In this document: piece after piece, positions 1 to 6,593 of the stretch
Layout of the letters: every line of letters begins with the position of its first letter
Position numbering within the stretch: position 1 is the stretch's first letter
DNA from: Erysipelotrichaceae bacterium UBA2227
Lineage (GTDB): Bacteria; Bacillota_I; Bacilli_A; Erysipelotrichales; Erysipelotrichaceae
Assembly: GCA_002348095.1 (NCBI GenBank)
Contig: DDYT01000027.1
Span: 1-8,621, forward strand
Length of the DNA stretch: 8,621 nucleotides
Direction of reading: 5' to 3'
Made by a program: the position numbers and the translations under genes
The notes under the pieces: generated by a model
What the model was told of the DNA's origin: nothing
Database searches by the model: none
What the model saw: the letters and a program-made list of their open reading frames with translations, nothing else

Positions 1-390
1 GTCAATAAATTCCGGAGAATTTACACGCGTACCGATTCCTTGAGTATCTTTTAACTCAAGAATCGAAAGACCCACGATTTTCCCGTCATCGGCAAAGCCG
101 ATCAAAAACTTGATAGGAGCCGCATAGCCCAATACTTCAACTTTATAAGCGATCCCGACCCCTTGTGCAGTATAGGCTGCCTTAATAAGTCCGGATTCAT
201 CATCCTTGACTTCCAAAGGCGCAAAACTGGTAGCGGTCGGAAAGATGATTTGCAAATTCGCTTTTTCAGCGGCAATCGCATTTTCCGCAATGATTGGTGC
301 CGTAATCCCATTGACAAATGCCAAGGCACCCCCGGCAAGTGTACTGATAATCGCTAAGAACAAAGCGAAGTGTAATGCTTTTTTGACCAT
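1..390 (-). CDS. rnfG: Rnf complex subunit G (FMN-binding), 5' part only
   Basis: Only the first 130 codons are present; the frame is open at the left edge. RnfG is the extracytoplasmic flavoprotein of the Rnf ferredoxin:NAD+ oxidoreductase, carrying FMN on a Thr in a C-terminal SGAT-type motif, which here would lie outside the window and cannot be checked. Visible: a basic start (VKK), one membrane helix at about residues 6-27, the IFPTAT stretch at 49-54, and the start of an FMN-binding fold with GKIV (103-106) and DTQGIG (115-120), the family's usual DTpGlG segment. The ATG at 390-388 is preceded by GGGAGGG (404-398) with a 7-nt spacing, and this site lies inside the end of rnfD. The start is 4 nt beyond the rnfD stop, so translation is probably coupled. 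Identification is by motif, order and neighbours; it closely resembles the C-terminal end of RnfD. Confidence 0.88.
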   Translation of the reverse strand, partial: MVKKALHFALFLAIISTLAGGALAFVNGITAPIIAENAIAAEKANLQIIFPTATSFAPLEVKDDESGLIKAAYTAQGVGIAYKVEVLGYAAPIKFLIGFADDGKIVGLSILELKDTQGIGTRVNSPEFID

Positions 391-394
391 GCGA

Positions 395-1894
395 TTACCC
401 TCCCTTCTTCAATGTTTCGATGGCGAAACGTACGGCACGGGCCGCCGAAACCGACGTGACCGTCGCACCGGCGACTGTATCGACCGAAATTGACTCGTCA
501 TCGATAAGCAAACCTTCAAACTGCTTCAGGAAAGTCTCAGAATCGATTTTGTCTCCGATTCCTTTGGTATCCGCAAACGTAATGACTTTGACAGAAACGA
601 TCTTCCCTTGGGCTGTATCTATTTTAACCTCAAATACATTGGGCTTCGCCCCTTCATAACCGCCCTCAAGGATTGCATATCCCTTTGAAGACACCGTATA
701 GGTAACCACATTGCCCTCAGTGACCGTATTGGTCAGTTCCGGTGTGGCGGTGGCGGTGGCTGCAGAGAAAATCCCGATGGGATCACCCAAGTTGATTACC
801 GGTACTTCCGGATCGGGTTCTTTCGGAACGACCGGCACCATGATGTTCGCAACAAAGACAAACAGCAGAATTCCGGTAAGACTCAGCGTACCAATAGAAA
901 TCGCATATTTTTTCGCTTTTTGGATTTGCCAGCCATCAGTCAGACGTTCGATGGTCGGAGTAAACATGTTCATGATTAAAATCGAATATAATACACCGCC
1001 CGGCAGATTGGCCTGAACGCGGATCAAAATCGTGATAATGCCGCACCCGATCGCAAAGATGATACGTCCGGCAGCTGAAGTCGGATTGGTGACCGGATCG
1101 GTCGCCATAAACACTGCCCCAAACATTAAACCGCCGGCAAGTACGTGATAGAGCGGATACCAAATGCCCAATCCTCGAACCAAGGCGATTACTGCAGCCA
1201 GTACAAACACAGTACCGACATAAAATACCGGAACGCGCCAGTCAAGCACTTTACGGAAAGCCAGATAAGCGCCGATTGCGATGATCAGCAGTGCACTGGT
1301 TTCACCGATTCCGCCCGGATACCAACCCAGAAGCAAGCCTGTCAGACCGCCAAACTTCGCTAAAAGTTCGCTTAGCACCGTTTGATCGGTAATGATCCAT
1401 CCTAAATTCGCAATCGAAGCAATCGGCGTCGGACCGGTAGTCATATCCACGGTGACTGCTGCCGCAAAAGAGGTGAGCATCGCTGCCCGGCCCGCAGCTG
1501 CAGGATTGAAGATGTTATGACCAAATCCGCCAAATAGCAACTTGGCAAAGAAAATCGCAAAGAACGAACCGAAAGCCATCGCATATAACGTTGTCGAAAT
1601 CGGCACCATCAACACCAAAATAGTGGCGGTCACGATCGGGAAGGACGAAGATATATGTTTCTTAATGTCTTTCTTTGTAAATACACACCATAAAACTTCC
1701 ACGATGGCTGCGACCAAAACGGAAGTAGCCATCAGGCTCAAGGCATGGATCACGTATTTCATGCCGTATTCAACATAATAGAATGTCAAAGCAAAGGCGA
1801 ATACAACCATCAAAGCGAGGGTCAGTTCAAGCATAATCCGCTTGGTGCTGAGGACATCGCGTGCATTGGGTGACGGTCTGAATGTAAATTTCAT
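395..1894 (-). CDS. rnfD: Rnf complex membrane subunit D with fused RnfG-like FMN-binding domain
   Basis: RnfD is the multi-helix membrane subunit that carries covalent FMN and takes part in electron and ion transfer. The first ~320 residues match the RnfD/NqrB family: many hydrophobic helices, GGFGHNIFNPA (122-132), MATDPVTNP (263-271), and a conserved C-terminal PGG...MNMFTP segment (298-313). The expected covalent FMN site reads DMTTGPT (150-156), with Pro where Ala is usual. Usual RnfD length is about 310-350 aa; this one is 499. Residues ~325-499 add a new helix (331-352), a Pro/Thr-rich linker and an FMN-binding domain with GKIV (430-433), DTKGIG (442-447) and the flavinylation motif DTVAGAT (472-478). 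The extra part looks like a whole RnfG. ATG at 1894 is served by a GGGGGG run (1908-1903, 8-nt spacing) overlapping the rnfC stop codon; the genes are 13 nt apart. Stop is TAA. Confidence 0.93.
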   Translation of the reverse strand: MKFTFRPSPNARDVLSTKRIMLELTLALMVVFAFALTFYYVEYGMKYVIHALSLMATSVLVAAIVEVLWCVFTKKDIKKHISSSFPIVTATILVLMVPISTTLYAMAFGSFFAIFFAKLLFGGFGHNIFNPAAAGRAAMLTSFAAAVTVDMTTGPTPIASIANLGWIITDQTVLSELLAKFGGLTGLLLGWYPGGIGETSALLIIAIGAYLAFRKVLDWRVPVFYVGTVFVLAAVIALVRGLGIWYPLYHVLAGGLMFGAVFMATDPVTNPTSAAGRIIFAIGCGIITILIRVQANLPGGVLYSILIMNMFTPTIERLTDGWQIQKAKKYAISIGTLSLTGILLFVFVANIMVPVVPKEPDPEVPVINLGDPIGIFSAATATATPELTNTVTEGNVVTYTVSSKGYAILEGGYEGAKPNVFEVKIDTAQGKIVSVKVITFADTKGIGDKIDSETFLKQFEGLLIDDESISVDTVAGATVTSVSAARAVRFAIETLKKGG

Positions 1895-1907
1895 TGTCGT
1901 TACCCCC

Positions 1908-3194
1908 CTATTTCTTCAATGCCAAGATGCGTTTGGCACGACGGACACCTTCGGTCACATCCAGTTTGGACGGACAGACATAGGTGCACAAACCGCACTC
2001 GATGCAATCATTGACATTCAGTTTTTCAATCAAATCCATATTTTTTGCTTTTTCCGCATTGTTGATGCGTACCGGCAATAAACCTGCCGGGCAAGTATCA
2101 TTACAGCGGCCGCAGCGCAGACACTCGATCGCATCCACCGGGCGGGTCTTTAAAATCGTGATTGCGTTGGTATACGGCGTCGTCACAAACTGATCATTGG
2201 TCACCGTTTTACCCATCATCGGACCACCGGCGATGCACAAAACATCTTCCGAGGTATATCCGCCCAGCTGAGCTGCGATATCTGATGCTTTCATTCCGAC
2301 CGGAACCAAAACATTAGCCGGTTTAGTGATGCCGTCACCGCTGACCGTAACCATTTTTTCAATGATCGGCTGCCCTTTCAGTGCCTGAGCAAAAGCAATC
2401 GCCGTGGTCGCATTGTTTACGACGACCCCGACTTCACCCGGAAGCTTATTGTATCTCTTCTTAAAGATCTGATACACCAGCGTACGTTCCCACCCCATCG
2501 GATACATATCGGGAACGGCTTTGATTTCGATTGAAGGAATGTTGGCTGCCGCTTCTTTAAGTTTTGCAAGCAACTCTTTCTTCGTTTCTTTGACCGCAAT
2601 CATCGCCCGCTTGCCATCGGCTGCCTTGAGCATTGCTTGAGTGCCGGTCATCAGATCTTCGATGTTTTCTTCGATCATTCGGTAATCCGCGGTGATATAT
2701 GGTTCGCACTCGACTCCATTGATCAGCACGGTGTCGACATCTTTCGCAAACTTATACTTAATATAGGTCGGGAATCCGGCTCCGCCACAACCGACGATCC
2801 CTGCATTCATCATAAAATCAATCAACTGCTGACGCGACGCCTCCTGCCAGTTTAGCGGCGCAAATGCCTCCGTCTTCTCAAATAACCCATCATTTTCGAT
2901 AACGAAATGATCCAACGGTTTCAACAGCCCGTGCATAACCTTTTGTATGCCCTTGACCGTACCGGAAACCGGAGAAAACAATGGAACCGTCATGTTATCA
3001 TTACGTACAGCAAGTTTGGTATTGACCAAGACCCGATCGCCTTCTTTAACCAACAATTCGAAATTTGTTGAATTAAAATTGAAAATCGGGATGTATACCA
3101 GTTTGGGTACTGTAAGCTTTACGATTTCATTGTAATTTGTCAACTCTTTGTGTCCTACGACATGTTTCTTCATCGGACCAATCCATATTGACAT
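1908..3194 (-). CDS. rnfC: Rnf complex subunit C (NADH/flavin and 4Fe-4S subunit)
   Basis: RnfC is the peripheral cytoplasmic subunit of the Rnf complex, where NAD(H) reacts; it holds FMN and two 4Fe-4S clusters. At 428 aa it is close to the usual length of clostridial RnfC. In order: an N-terminal barrel-like region with SPVSGTVKGI (74-83); the NuoF-like core with GCGGAGFPT (135-143), NGVECEPY (159-166) and YPMGWE (231-236); a SLBB-like part leading to AGGPMMG (322-328); and two ferredoxin motifs, C358-C361-C364-C368-P and C397-C400-C403-C407-P. The N-terminal GGxHP motif common in RnfC is not recognisable; HVVGHKELT (11-19) sits in its place. ATG at 3194 has AAGGTG (3206-3201) six nt upstream; the later Met8 lacks a comparable site. 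It is the first gene of the operon, followed by rnfD and rnfG, the usual C-D-G order. Stop is TAG. Confidence 0.95.
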   Translation of the reverse strand: MSIWIGPMKKHVVGHKELTNYNEIVKLTVPKLVYIPIFNFNSTNFELLVKEGDRVLVNTKLAVRNDNMTVPLFSPVSGTVKGIQKVMHGLLKPLDHFVIENDGLFEKTEAFAPLNWQEASRQQLIDFMMNAGIVGCGGAGFPTYIKYKFAKDVDTVLINGVECEPYITADYRMIEENIEDLMTGTQAMLKAADGKRAMIAVKETKKELLAKLKEAAANIPSIEIKAVPDMYPMGWERTLVYQIFKKRYNKLPGEVGVVVNNATTAIAFAQALKGQPIIEKMVTVSGDGITKPANVLVPVGMKASDIAAQLGGYTSEDVLCIAGGPMMGKTVTNDQFVTTPYTNAITILKTRPVDAIECLRCGRCNDTCPAGLLPVRINNAEKAKNMDLIEKLNVNDCIECGLCTYVCPSKLDVTEGVRRAKRILALKK

Positions 3195-3277
3195 TCAATT
3201 CACCTTACCCTCTCTTTTAGCCATTGCATAAACAGATAAAGCAAGCATATCGCTTGACAGTGCAGTTTATTCAATCC

Positions 3278-3292
3278 TGTTACATTATAACA
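3278..3292. repeat. Inverted repeat over the rnfC -10 box
   Basis: TGTTA-CATTA-TAACA is a perfect 5-bp inverted repeat with a 5-bp spacer. It encloses the predicted rnfC -10 hexamer, which is where a repressor could sit. The arms are short and AT-rich, so chance occurrence is quite possible. Confidence 0.4.
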
Positions 3293-3311
3293 CAAAACTT
3301 TTCGTTGAAAA
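3284..3311 (-). promoter_or_regulatory. Predicted rnfC operon promoter
   Basis: On the minus strand, TATAAT (3289-3284) is preceded by TGT, giving an extended -10 (TGnTATAAT). TTTTCA (3311-3306) serves as a 4/6 match to the -35 box at 16-bp spacing. Transcription would start near 3277, leaving a leader of about 80 nt before rnfC. The -10 is strong, the -35 weak. Confidence 0.65.
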
Positions 3312-3319
3312 GTTGAAAA
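3304..3319. repeat. Tandem 8-bp direct repeat at the rnfC -35
   Basis: GTTGAAAA occurs twice head to tail with no spacer. The first copy contains the predicted rnfC -35 hexamer in its complement. It could be a binding site for a regulator, or simply a small slippage duplication. Confidence 0.5.
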
Positions 3320-3370
3320 TCGTGACAAGTGAGTTTTTTTCACAAATGACTGACAACATAGCAACTCACA

Positions 3371-3398
3371 TTGACCATTGGATGAATTGTGATATAAT
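3371..3398 (+). promoter_or_regulatory. Predicted apbE promoter
   Basis: TTGACC (3371-3376, 5/6 to the -35 consensus), a 16-bp spacer, and TATAAT (3393-3398) preceded by TGA, an extended -10. The expected start point near 3405 falls at the beginning of the apbE ribosome-binding site, so the leader would be only about 9 nt. This is the best promoter match in the window. Confidence 0.72.
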
Positions 3399-3413
3399 TA
3401 CCACGGTGATAAA

Positions 3414-4538
3414 GTGAAAAAGATTCTGATCGTCATTTTTATGACAGCAATGATTGCCGGCTGTGTACCGGCAACAAAAGAAGAGTTTAACCGATACAGC
3501 AACCAAACCGTCGAAGCCGGTTTTGATACACTGATATCAATGATTGCTTATACAAAAACTCCGCAACAGTTTACGGAGTATTTTGAGCTTATGAAATCCG
3601 AGTTCTACAAATACCATCAGTTATTTGACAAATACAATGCCTACAACGGAATCAATAATATATATACGATCAACCAGTATGCCGGGATCACGCCGGTGAC
3701 TGTCGATCCGGTCATAATCGATATGTTATTATTAAGTAAAGAGTGGTATGAAAAAAGTAACCGGCAGTTTAACGTTACGTTAGGTGCCGTTTTAAAAGTA
3801 TGGAGTGCATACCGCGATGAAGCAGAAATACTTAATTCTCAAGGAAAACCCGGCGAAATCCCGCCCATGGCACTTTTACAAGAAAAAATGACCTGCACCG
3901 GTTGGGATTATGTCGAAATCGATCAAGAGAAAAACACCGTTTACTTAACCGATGCCTGTGCCTCTCTGGATGTCGGCGGTGTAGCCAAAGGATATGCAAC
4001 TGAGCTGGTTGCCAAAAAACTTGAGCAATCCGGCCTTACAATGGGCATCATCAATGCCGGAGGCAATGTGCGTTCCATCGGTACAAAACCGGAAAACGAT
4101 CCTTGGGCTGTCGGAATAGAGTCTCCGGATATGGGTGGTGTTGCCAGTCTTGACACCATCCGCCTTCCCAAATCAACATCCTTTGTAACTTCCGGCGATT
4201 ATCAGCGCTATTTTATCGGTCCAAACGGAATTACCTATCATCATTTGATCGACCCGACCACACTGATGCCCGGACGACATTTTAGAGCGGTCACCGTCAT
4301 TTGTGAGGACTCAGGCTTAGCTGACATTTTGTCCACGACCGTATTTTTATTAAGCTATCAAGAAGGAGTCAAAGTCATTGAAGCGATGCAGAAACAATAC
4401 CCTGATCAAGTCATCGGTGCACTCTGGGTATTTGAGGAAAGCCAAATCCCCCAAGGAGTACAAGCTGTACAAAGCGGCGGGTATTACCTGGCAATTTCAC
4501 CGAGTTTGGTAACTTATTCGAGAATTTTCGCAAAATAG
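3414..4538 (+). CDS. apbE: ApbE-family FMN transferase lipoprotein
   Basis: ApbE proteins use FAD to attach FMN through a phosphoester to Thr/Ser in Dxx(S/T)GA(T/S) motifs of extracytoplasmic proteins such as RnfG, RnfD and NqrB/C. The 374-aa protein begins with a basic, hydrophobic signal ending in the lipobox IAGC (14-17), so Cys17 is expected to be lipidated and the enzyme anchored outside. Family motifs seen: FDKYN (71-75), LDVGGVAKGYA (185-195), NAGGN (214-218), SGDY (260-263), HHLIDPTT (276-283) and SGLADILSTT (300-309), where D304 and T308 match the Mg-binding residues. All key residues are present. The start is GTG at 3414 with GGTGAT three nt upstream; it gives the proper KK n-region. 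It is divergent from the rnf operon, whose RnfD and RnfG are its likely substrates. The LtaS-like gene follows 63 nt later with no terminator between, so they may be cotranscribed. Stop is TAG. Confidence 0.94.
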   Translation: MKKILIVIFMTAMIAGCVPATKEEFNRYSNQTVEAGFDTLISMIAYTKTPQQFTEYFELMKSEFYKYHQLFDKYNAYNGINNIYTINQYAGITPVTVDPVIIDMLLLSKEWYEKSNRQFNVTLGAVLKVWSAYRDEAEILNSQGKPGEIPPMALLQEKMTCTGWDYVEIDQEKNTVYLTDACASLDVGGVAKGYATELVAKKLEQSGLTMGIINAGGNVRSIGTKPENDPWAVGIESPDMGGVASLDTIRLPKSTSFVTSGDYQRYFIGPNGITYHHLIDPTTLMPGRHFRAVTVICEDSGLADILSTTVFLLSYQEGVKVIEAMQKQYPDQVIGALWVFEESQIPQGVQAVQSGGYYLAISPSLVTYSRIFAK

Positions 4539-4590
4539 ATACGTTTTCATAGATATTTATGCCCAACAGGTCTACAATGAATGGGTAACG

Positions 4591-4598
4591 AAGGTGAT
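4591..4598 (+). promoter_or_regulatory. Ribosome-binding site deciding the LtaS-like start
   Basis: AAGGTGAT lies three nt before the ATG at 4602, the same arrangement as in apbE (GGTGATAAA then GTG). The upstream in-frame ATG at 4581 would place this site inside the coding sequence and add seven polar residues (GNEGDK after Met) with no Shine-Dalgarno of their own. A TACAAT at 4573-4578 could be a -10 box, but no good -35 accompanies it. Confidence 0.8.
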
Positions 4599-4601
4599 AA
4601 A

Positions 4602-6569
4602 ATGAAAAGGATTTTAAAACGTAATTGGCGAATCGTTATTATTTTTATAGCGAGCTTCATCACGTTCTTTTTGATCGAACTTCTGTTCCGCATTATGAGC
4701 AGACAGCCGATTGCCAGCTTTGGATTTTTGAGAATGTTCTTATTCACATCGGCTTCCGCCCTGATCATGAGCGTGCTTTTATCGTACTTACCGGAGAAAC
4801 TGTCTAATCTGACTTTGTTGTTTGTGGCATGGTTTTTCTCCATATATGCGTTAGCTCAGCTTGGATTCAAAAATTATCTGGGCAACTACTTTTCTTGGTC
4901 GATTATCCGAAATACAATCGGCGGAGTCACGGATTATGCCGGAGATTTTTTGAAATACATCAAACCATCCTATTTCCTGATGCTTATCCCGGCAACCCTG
5001 CTGACACTGATGATCCTGACGAAACTGTTTGTGATCCCCAAGCGAAAACCGCATTGGCCGATATGGGTTGCAACGATCCTGCTGACCATCACGACGCATT
5101 TGATTTCGGTCGGATCGCTTTATCTGTTTAATAATGAAACTGCCTTACACAAGGCATACTCCCTTTATCAAAGTCCGGTCATGTCAGAGTTGGCAATGAC
5201 CGAAATCGGCTTAGGCACTTTTATGTGGCGGGATATGACCTTGGTATTTAAAGAAGTCGAAGATGAAATCATCATTATTGATCCCGATCCGGATACCAAA
5301 CCGGTAGAAGATAAAACCCGCAAAATCAAAACGGCACGTTGGGAAGAGTTGATGAATCTGGAATCCAACAGTCGGATCAAAAAAATCGATGAGTTTCTGC
5401 TTTCGACAACCGTAACACCCAGAAACGATTTTACCGGAACCTTCAAAGGGAAAAACCTGATTTACGTCATGGTCGAAGCAATGGATTTGGTTGCAATCGA
5501 CGAAAAGCTGACCCCTACCCTGTACCGACTGACGCAGGAAGGCTGGTACTTTGATAACTATTATGCTCCGATCGCTTCTTGTGCGACCGGTGAAAGTGAG
5601 TTTATGTCCATGGTCTCGCTGATACCCAGTACGACCGTATGTACACCTAATTCATACTATAAAAATGAATTCTCCCCGGCATTGATGAACCTGTTTAAAA
5701 AGGCCGGTTACTCGACCAACTCCTATCACAGTTACTCTGATAAATTCTATCCGCGCAGCGAACTTCACATTCAGTACGGATCAGAAAAATTCTATAACAA
5801 TGATGAGTTGGATATCAAAAAACTTCTGGGTTGGCCCAGTGATATCAATCTCTTTGAAGAATCGATGAAACTGATTCTTCAGCAAGAGAAACCGTTTATG
5901 TCATTTATCATAACGGCTGCCATGCATTTGCCCTATGATATCGACAGTACATTAGGCAATCGTTATCTCGCAGAAGTCCGCGCCGTCTATCCCAATCATC
6001 CAATCGAAATCCAGCGTTATATATCAAAAGCCATGGACTTTGATCGGGCTGTTGAAAAAATGATTAATATTCTGGATGATGCCGGTGAACTGGATGACAC
6101 TGTACTGATATTTTTTGCGGATCACCATCCGCTGAAAATGAATACCGGTTATCTTTTCGACGCTACCCAGCAAGTCGACCGTCGTAAAGGACTAAACAGA
6201 GATTTGTCCCCGATGATCATTTACAACCCGAAACTGACACCGACCGTCCACAGCATGCCTGGATCAACGATGGACTTAGCTCCTACCGTGGCCAATCTGT
6301 TTGACTTAGAATTTGACCCGCGTCTGTATATGGGTGTCGATTTGTTCAGTGATGCGGATAAAATCGTGATTTTCCCCAGTGGCAGCTGGCGGACCGTTGT
6401 TGGTGAATATTCAGCCCCGCGGTCGAAATTTACGCCGTACGATGAAGAAAACACATATACGACTGAGGAAATCGCACTGATCAATCAGCGTGTACGCAAT
6501 CAGTTTGCGGTCAGTGAGGAAATCTATAAAACCAATTACTTCAAGTTTCGCCTTGAAATAAATCCATAA
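4602..6569 (+). CDS. LtaS-family membrane phosphotransferase / sulfatase-fold protein
   Basis: This 655-aa protein has the LtaS plan: about five N-terminal membrane helices (near 10-29, 41-63, 69-87, 121-143, 152-176), an acidic Pro-rich linker (about 222-240), and a large extracellular sulfatase-fold domain. LtaS enzymes move glycerol phosphate from phosphatidylglycerol onto a glycolipid or polymer. Visible active-site residues are E292 (VMVEAMD), nucleophile T329 (CATGESEF), R385 (FYPRSE), H442 (AAMHLPY) and D507-H508 (FFADHHP), so the metal site looks complete. Compared with LtaS, the usual G-T-S-D-A-E-F around the Thr reads A-T-G-E-S-E-F, and the substrate-site Trp of FWNR is Tyr. Length matches LtaS (about 640-650 aa). 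Members of the family also include primases, phosphonate transferases and plain phosphodiesterases, so the substrate is not settled. It follows apbE by 63 nt and ends with TAA just before a terminator hairpin. Confidence 0.88.
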   Translation: MKRILKRNWRIVIIFIASFITFFLIELLFRIMSRQPIASFGFLRMFLFTSASALIMSVLLSYLPEKLSNLTLLFVAWFFSIYALAQLGFKNYLGNYFSWSIIRNTIGGVTDYAGDFLKYIKPSYFLMLIPATLLTLMILTKLFVIPKRKPHWPIWVATILLTITTHLISVGSLYLFNNETALHKAYSLYQSPVMSELAMTEIGLGTFMWRDMTLVFKEVEDEIIIIDPDPDTKPVEDKTRKIKTARWEELMNLESNSRIKKIDEFLLSTTVTPRNDFTGTFKGKNLIYVMVEAMDLVAIDEKLTPTLYRLTQEGWYFDNYYAPIASCATGESEFMSMVSLIPSTTVCTPNSYYKNEFSPALMNLFKKAGYSTNSYHSYSDKFYPRSELHIQYGSEKFYNNDELDIKKLLGWPSDINLFEESMKLILQQEKPFMSFIITAAMHLPYDIDSTLGNRYLAEVRAVYPNHPIEIQRYISKAMDFDRAVEKMINILDDAGELDDTVLIFFADHHPLKMNTGYLFDATQQVDRRKGLNRDLSPMIIYNPKLTPTVHSMPGSTMDLAPTVANLFDLEFDPRLYMGVDLFSDADKIVIFPSGSWRTVVGEYSAPRSKFTPYDEENTYTTEEIALINQRVRNQFAVSEEIYKTNYFKFRLEINP

Positions 6570-6570
6570 G

Positions 6571-6593
6571 AAAGGAACCGCGAGGTTCCTTTT
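6571..6593. terminator. Convergent hairpin terminator
   Basis: A 9-bp perfect stem, AAAGGAACC/GGTTCCTTT (6571-6579 with 6584-6592), closes a GCGA loop of the stable GNRA type. TTTT (6590-6593) ends it on the plus strand, while the minus side reads TTTCTTAT. It starts 2 nt after the LtaS-like stop and overlaps the stop codon of the convergent AIM24 gene, so one hairpin probably serves both. The T-tracts are short, so efficiency is uncertain. Confidence 0.75.

Larger units (their letters stand above)
3195..3413. other. Divergent rnfC/apbE intergenic control region
   Basis: These 219 bp are AT-rich and hold no convincing gene. They contain a promoter for each direction (entries at 3284-3311 and 3371-3398), a tandem 8-bp repeat, an inverted repeat over the rnfC -10, and scattered TGACAA (3323, 3351) and TTGTGA/TCACAA (3387, 3340) half-sites. 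The predicted rnfC leader is about 80 nt and has only a weak 5-bp hairpin (CAAGC/GCTTG, 3242-3256), so there is no riboswitch-sized structure. The layout would let one regulator act on the Rnf operon and its flavinylating enzyme together; that is inference. Confidence 0.8.

Noticed and set aside
206..493. Plus-strand 95-codon reading frame across the rnfD/rnfG junction
   Set aside because: It lies antisense to two well-supported genes, has no recognisable motif or ribosome-binding site, and its composition follows from the opposite strand.
3195..3277. Riboswitch (for example FMN) in the rnfC leader
   Set aside because: The leader is only about 80 nt with one weak 5-bp hairpin and no conserved riboswitch core.
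3326..3345. Rex-type operator on the minus strand (TTGTGA ... TCACTTG)
   Set aside because: The half-sites are 7 bp apart rather than the expected spacing and the right half is imperfect; kept only as a candidate within the control-region finding.
4581..4601. Upstream ATG at 4581 as the start of the LtaS-like gene
   Set aside because: It would put the strong AAGGTGAT ribosome-binding site inside the gene and has no such site itself; ATG 4602 is better placed and starts with a basic n-region before the first helix.
4547..4843. Minus-strand 98-codon reading frame opposite the LtaS-like N-terminus
   Set aside because: It mirrors membrane-helix codons of the real gene and shows no convincing start site or motif.
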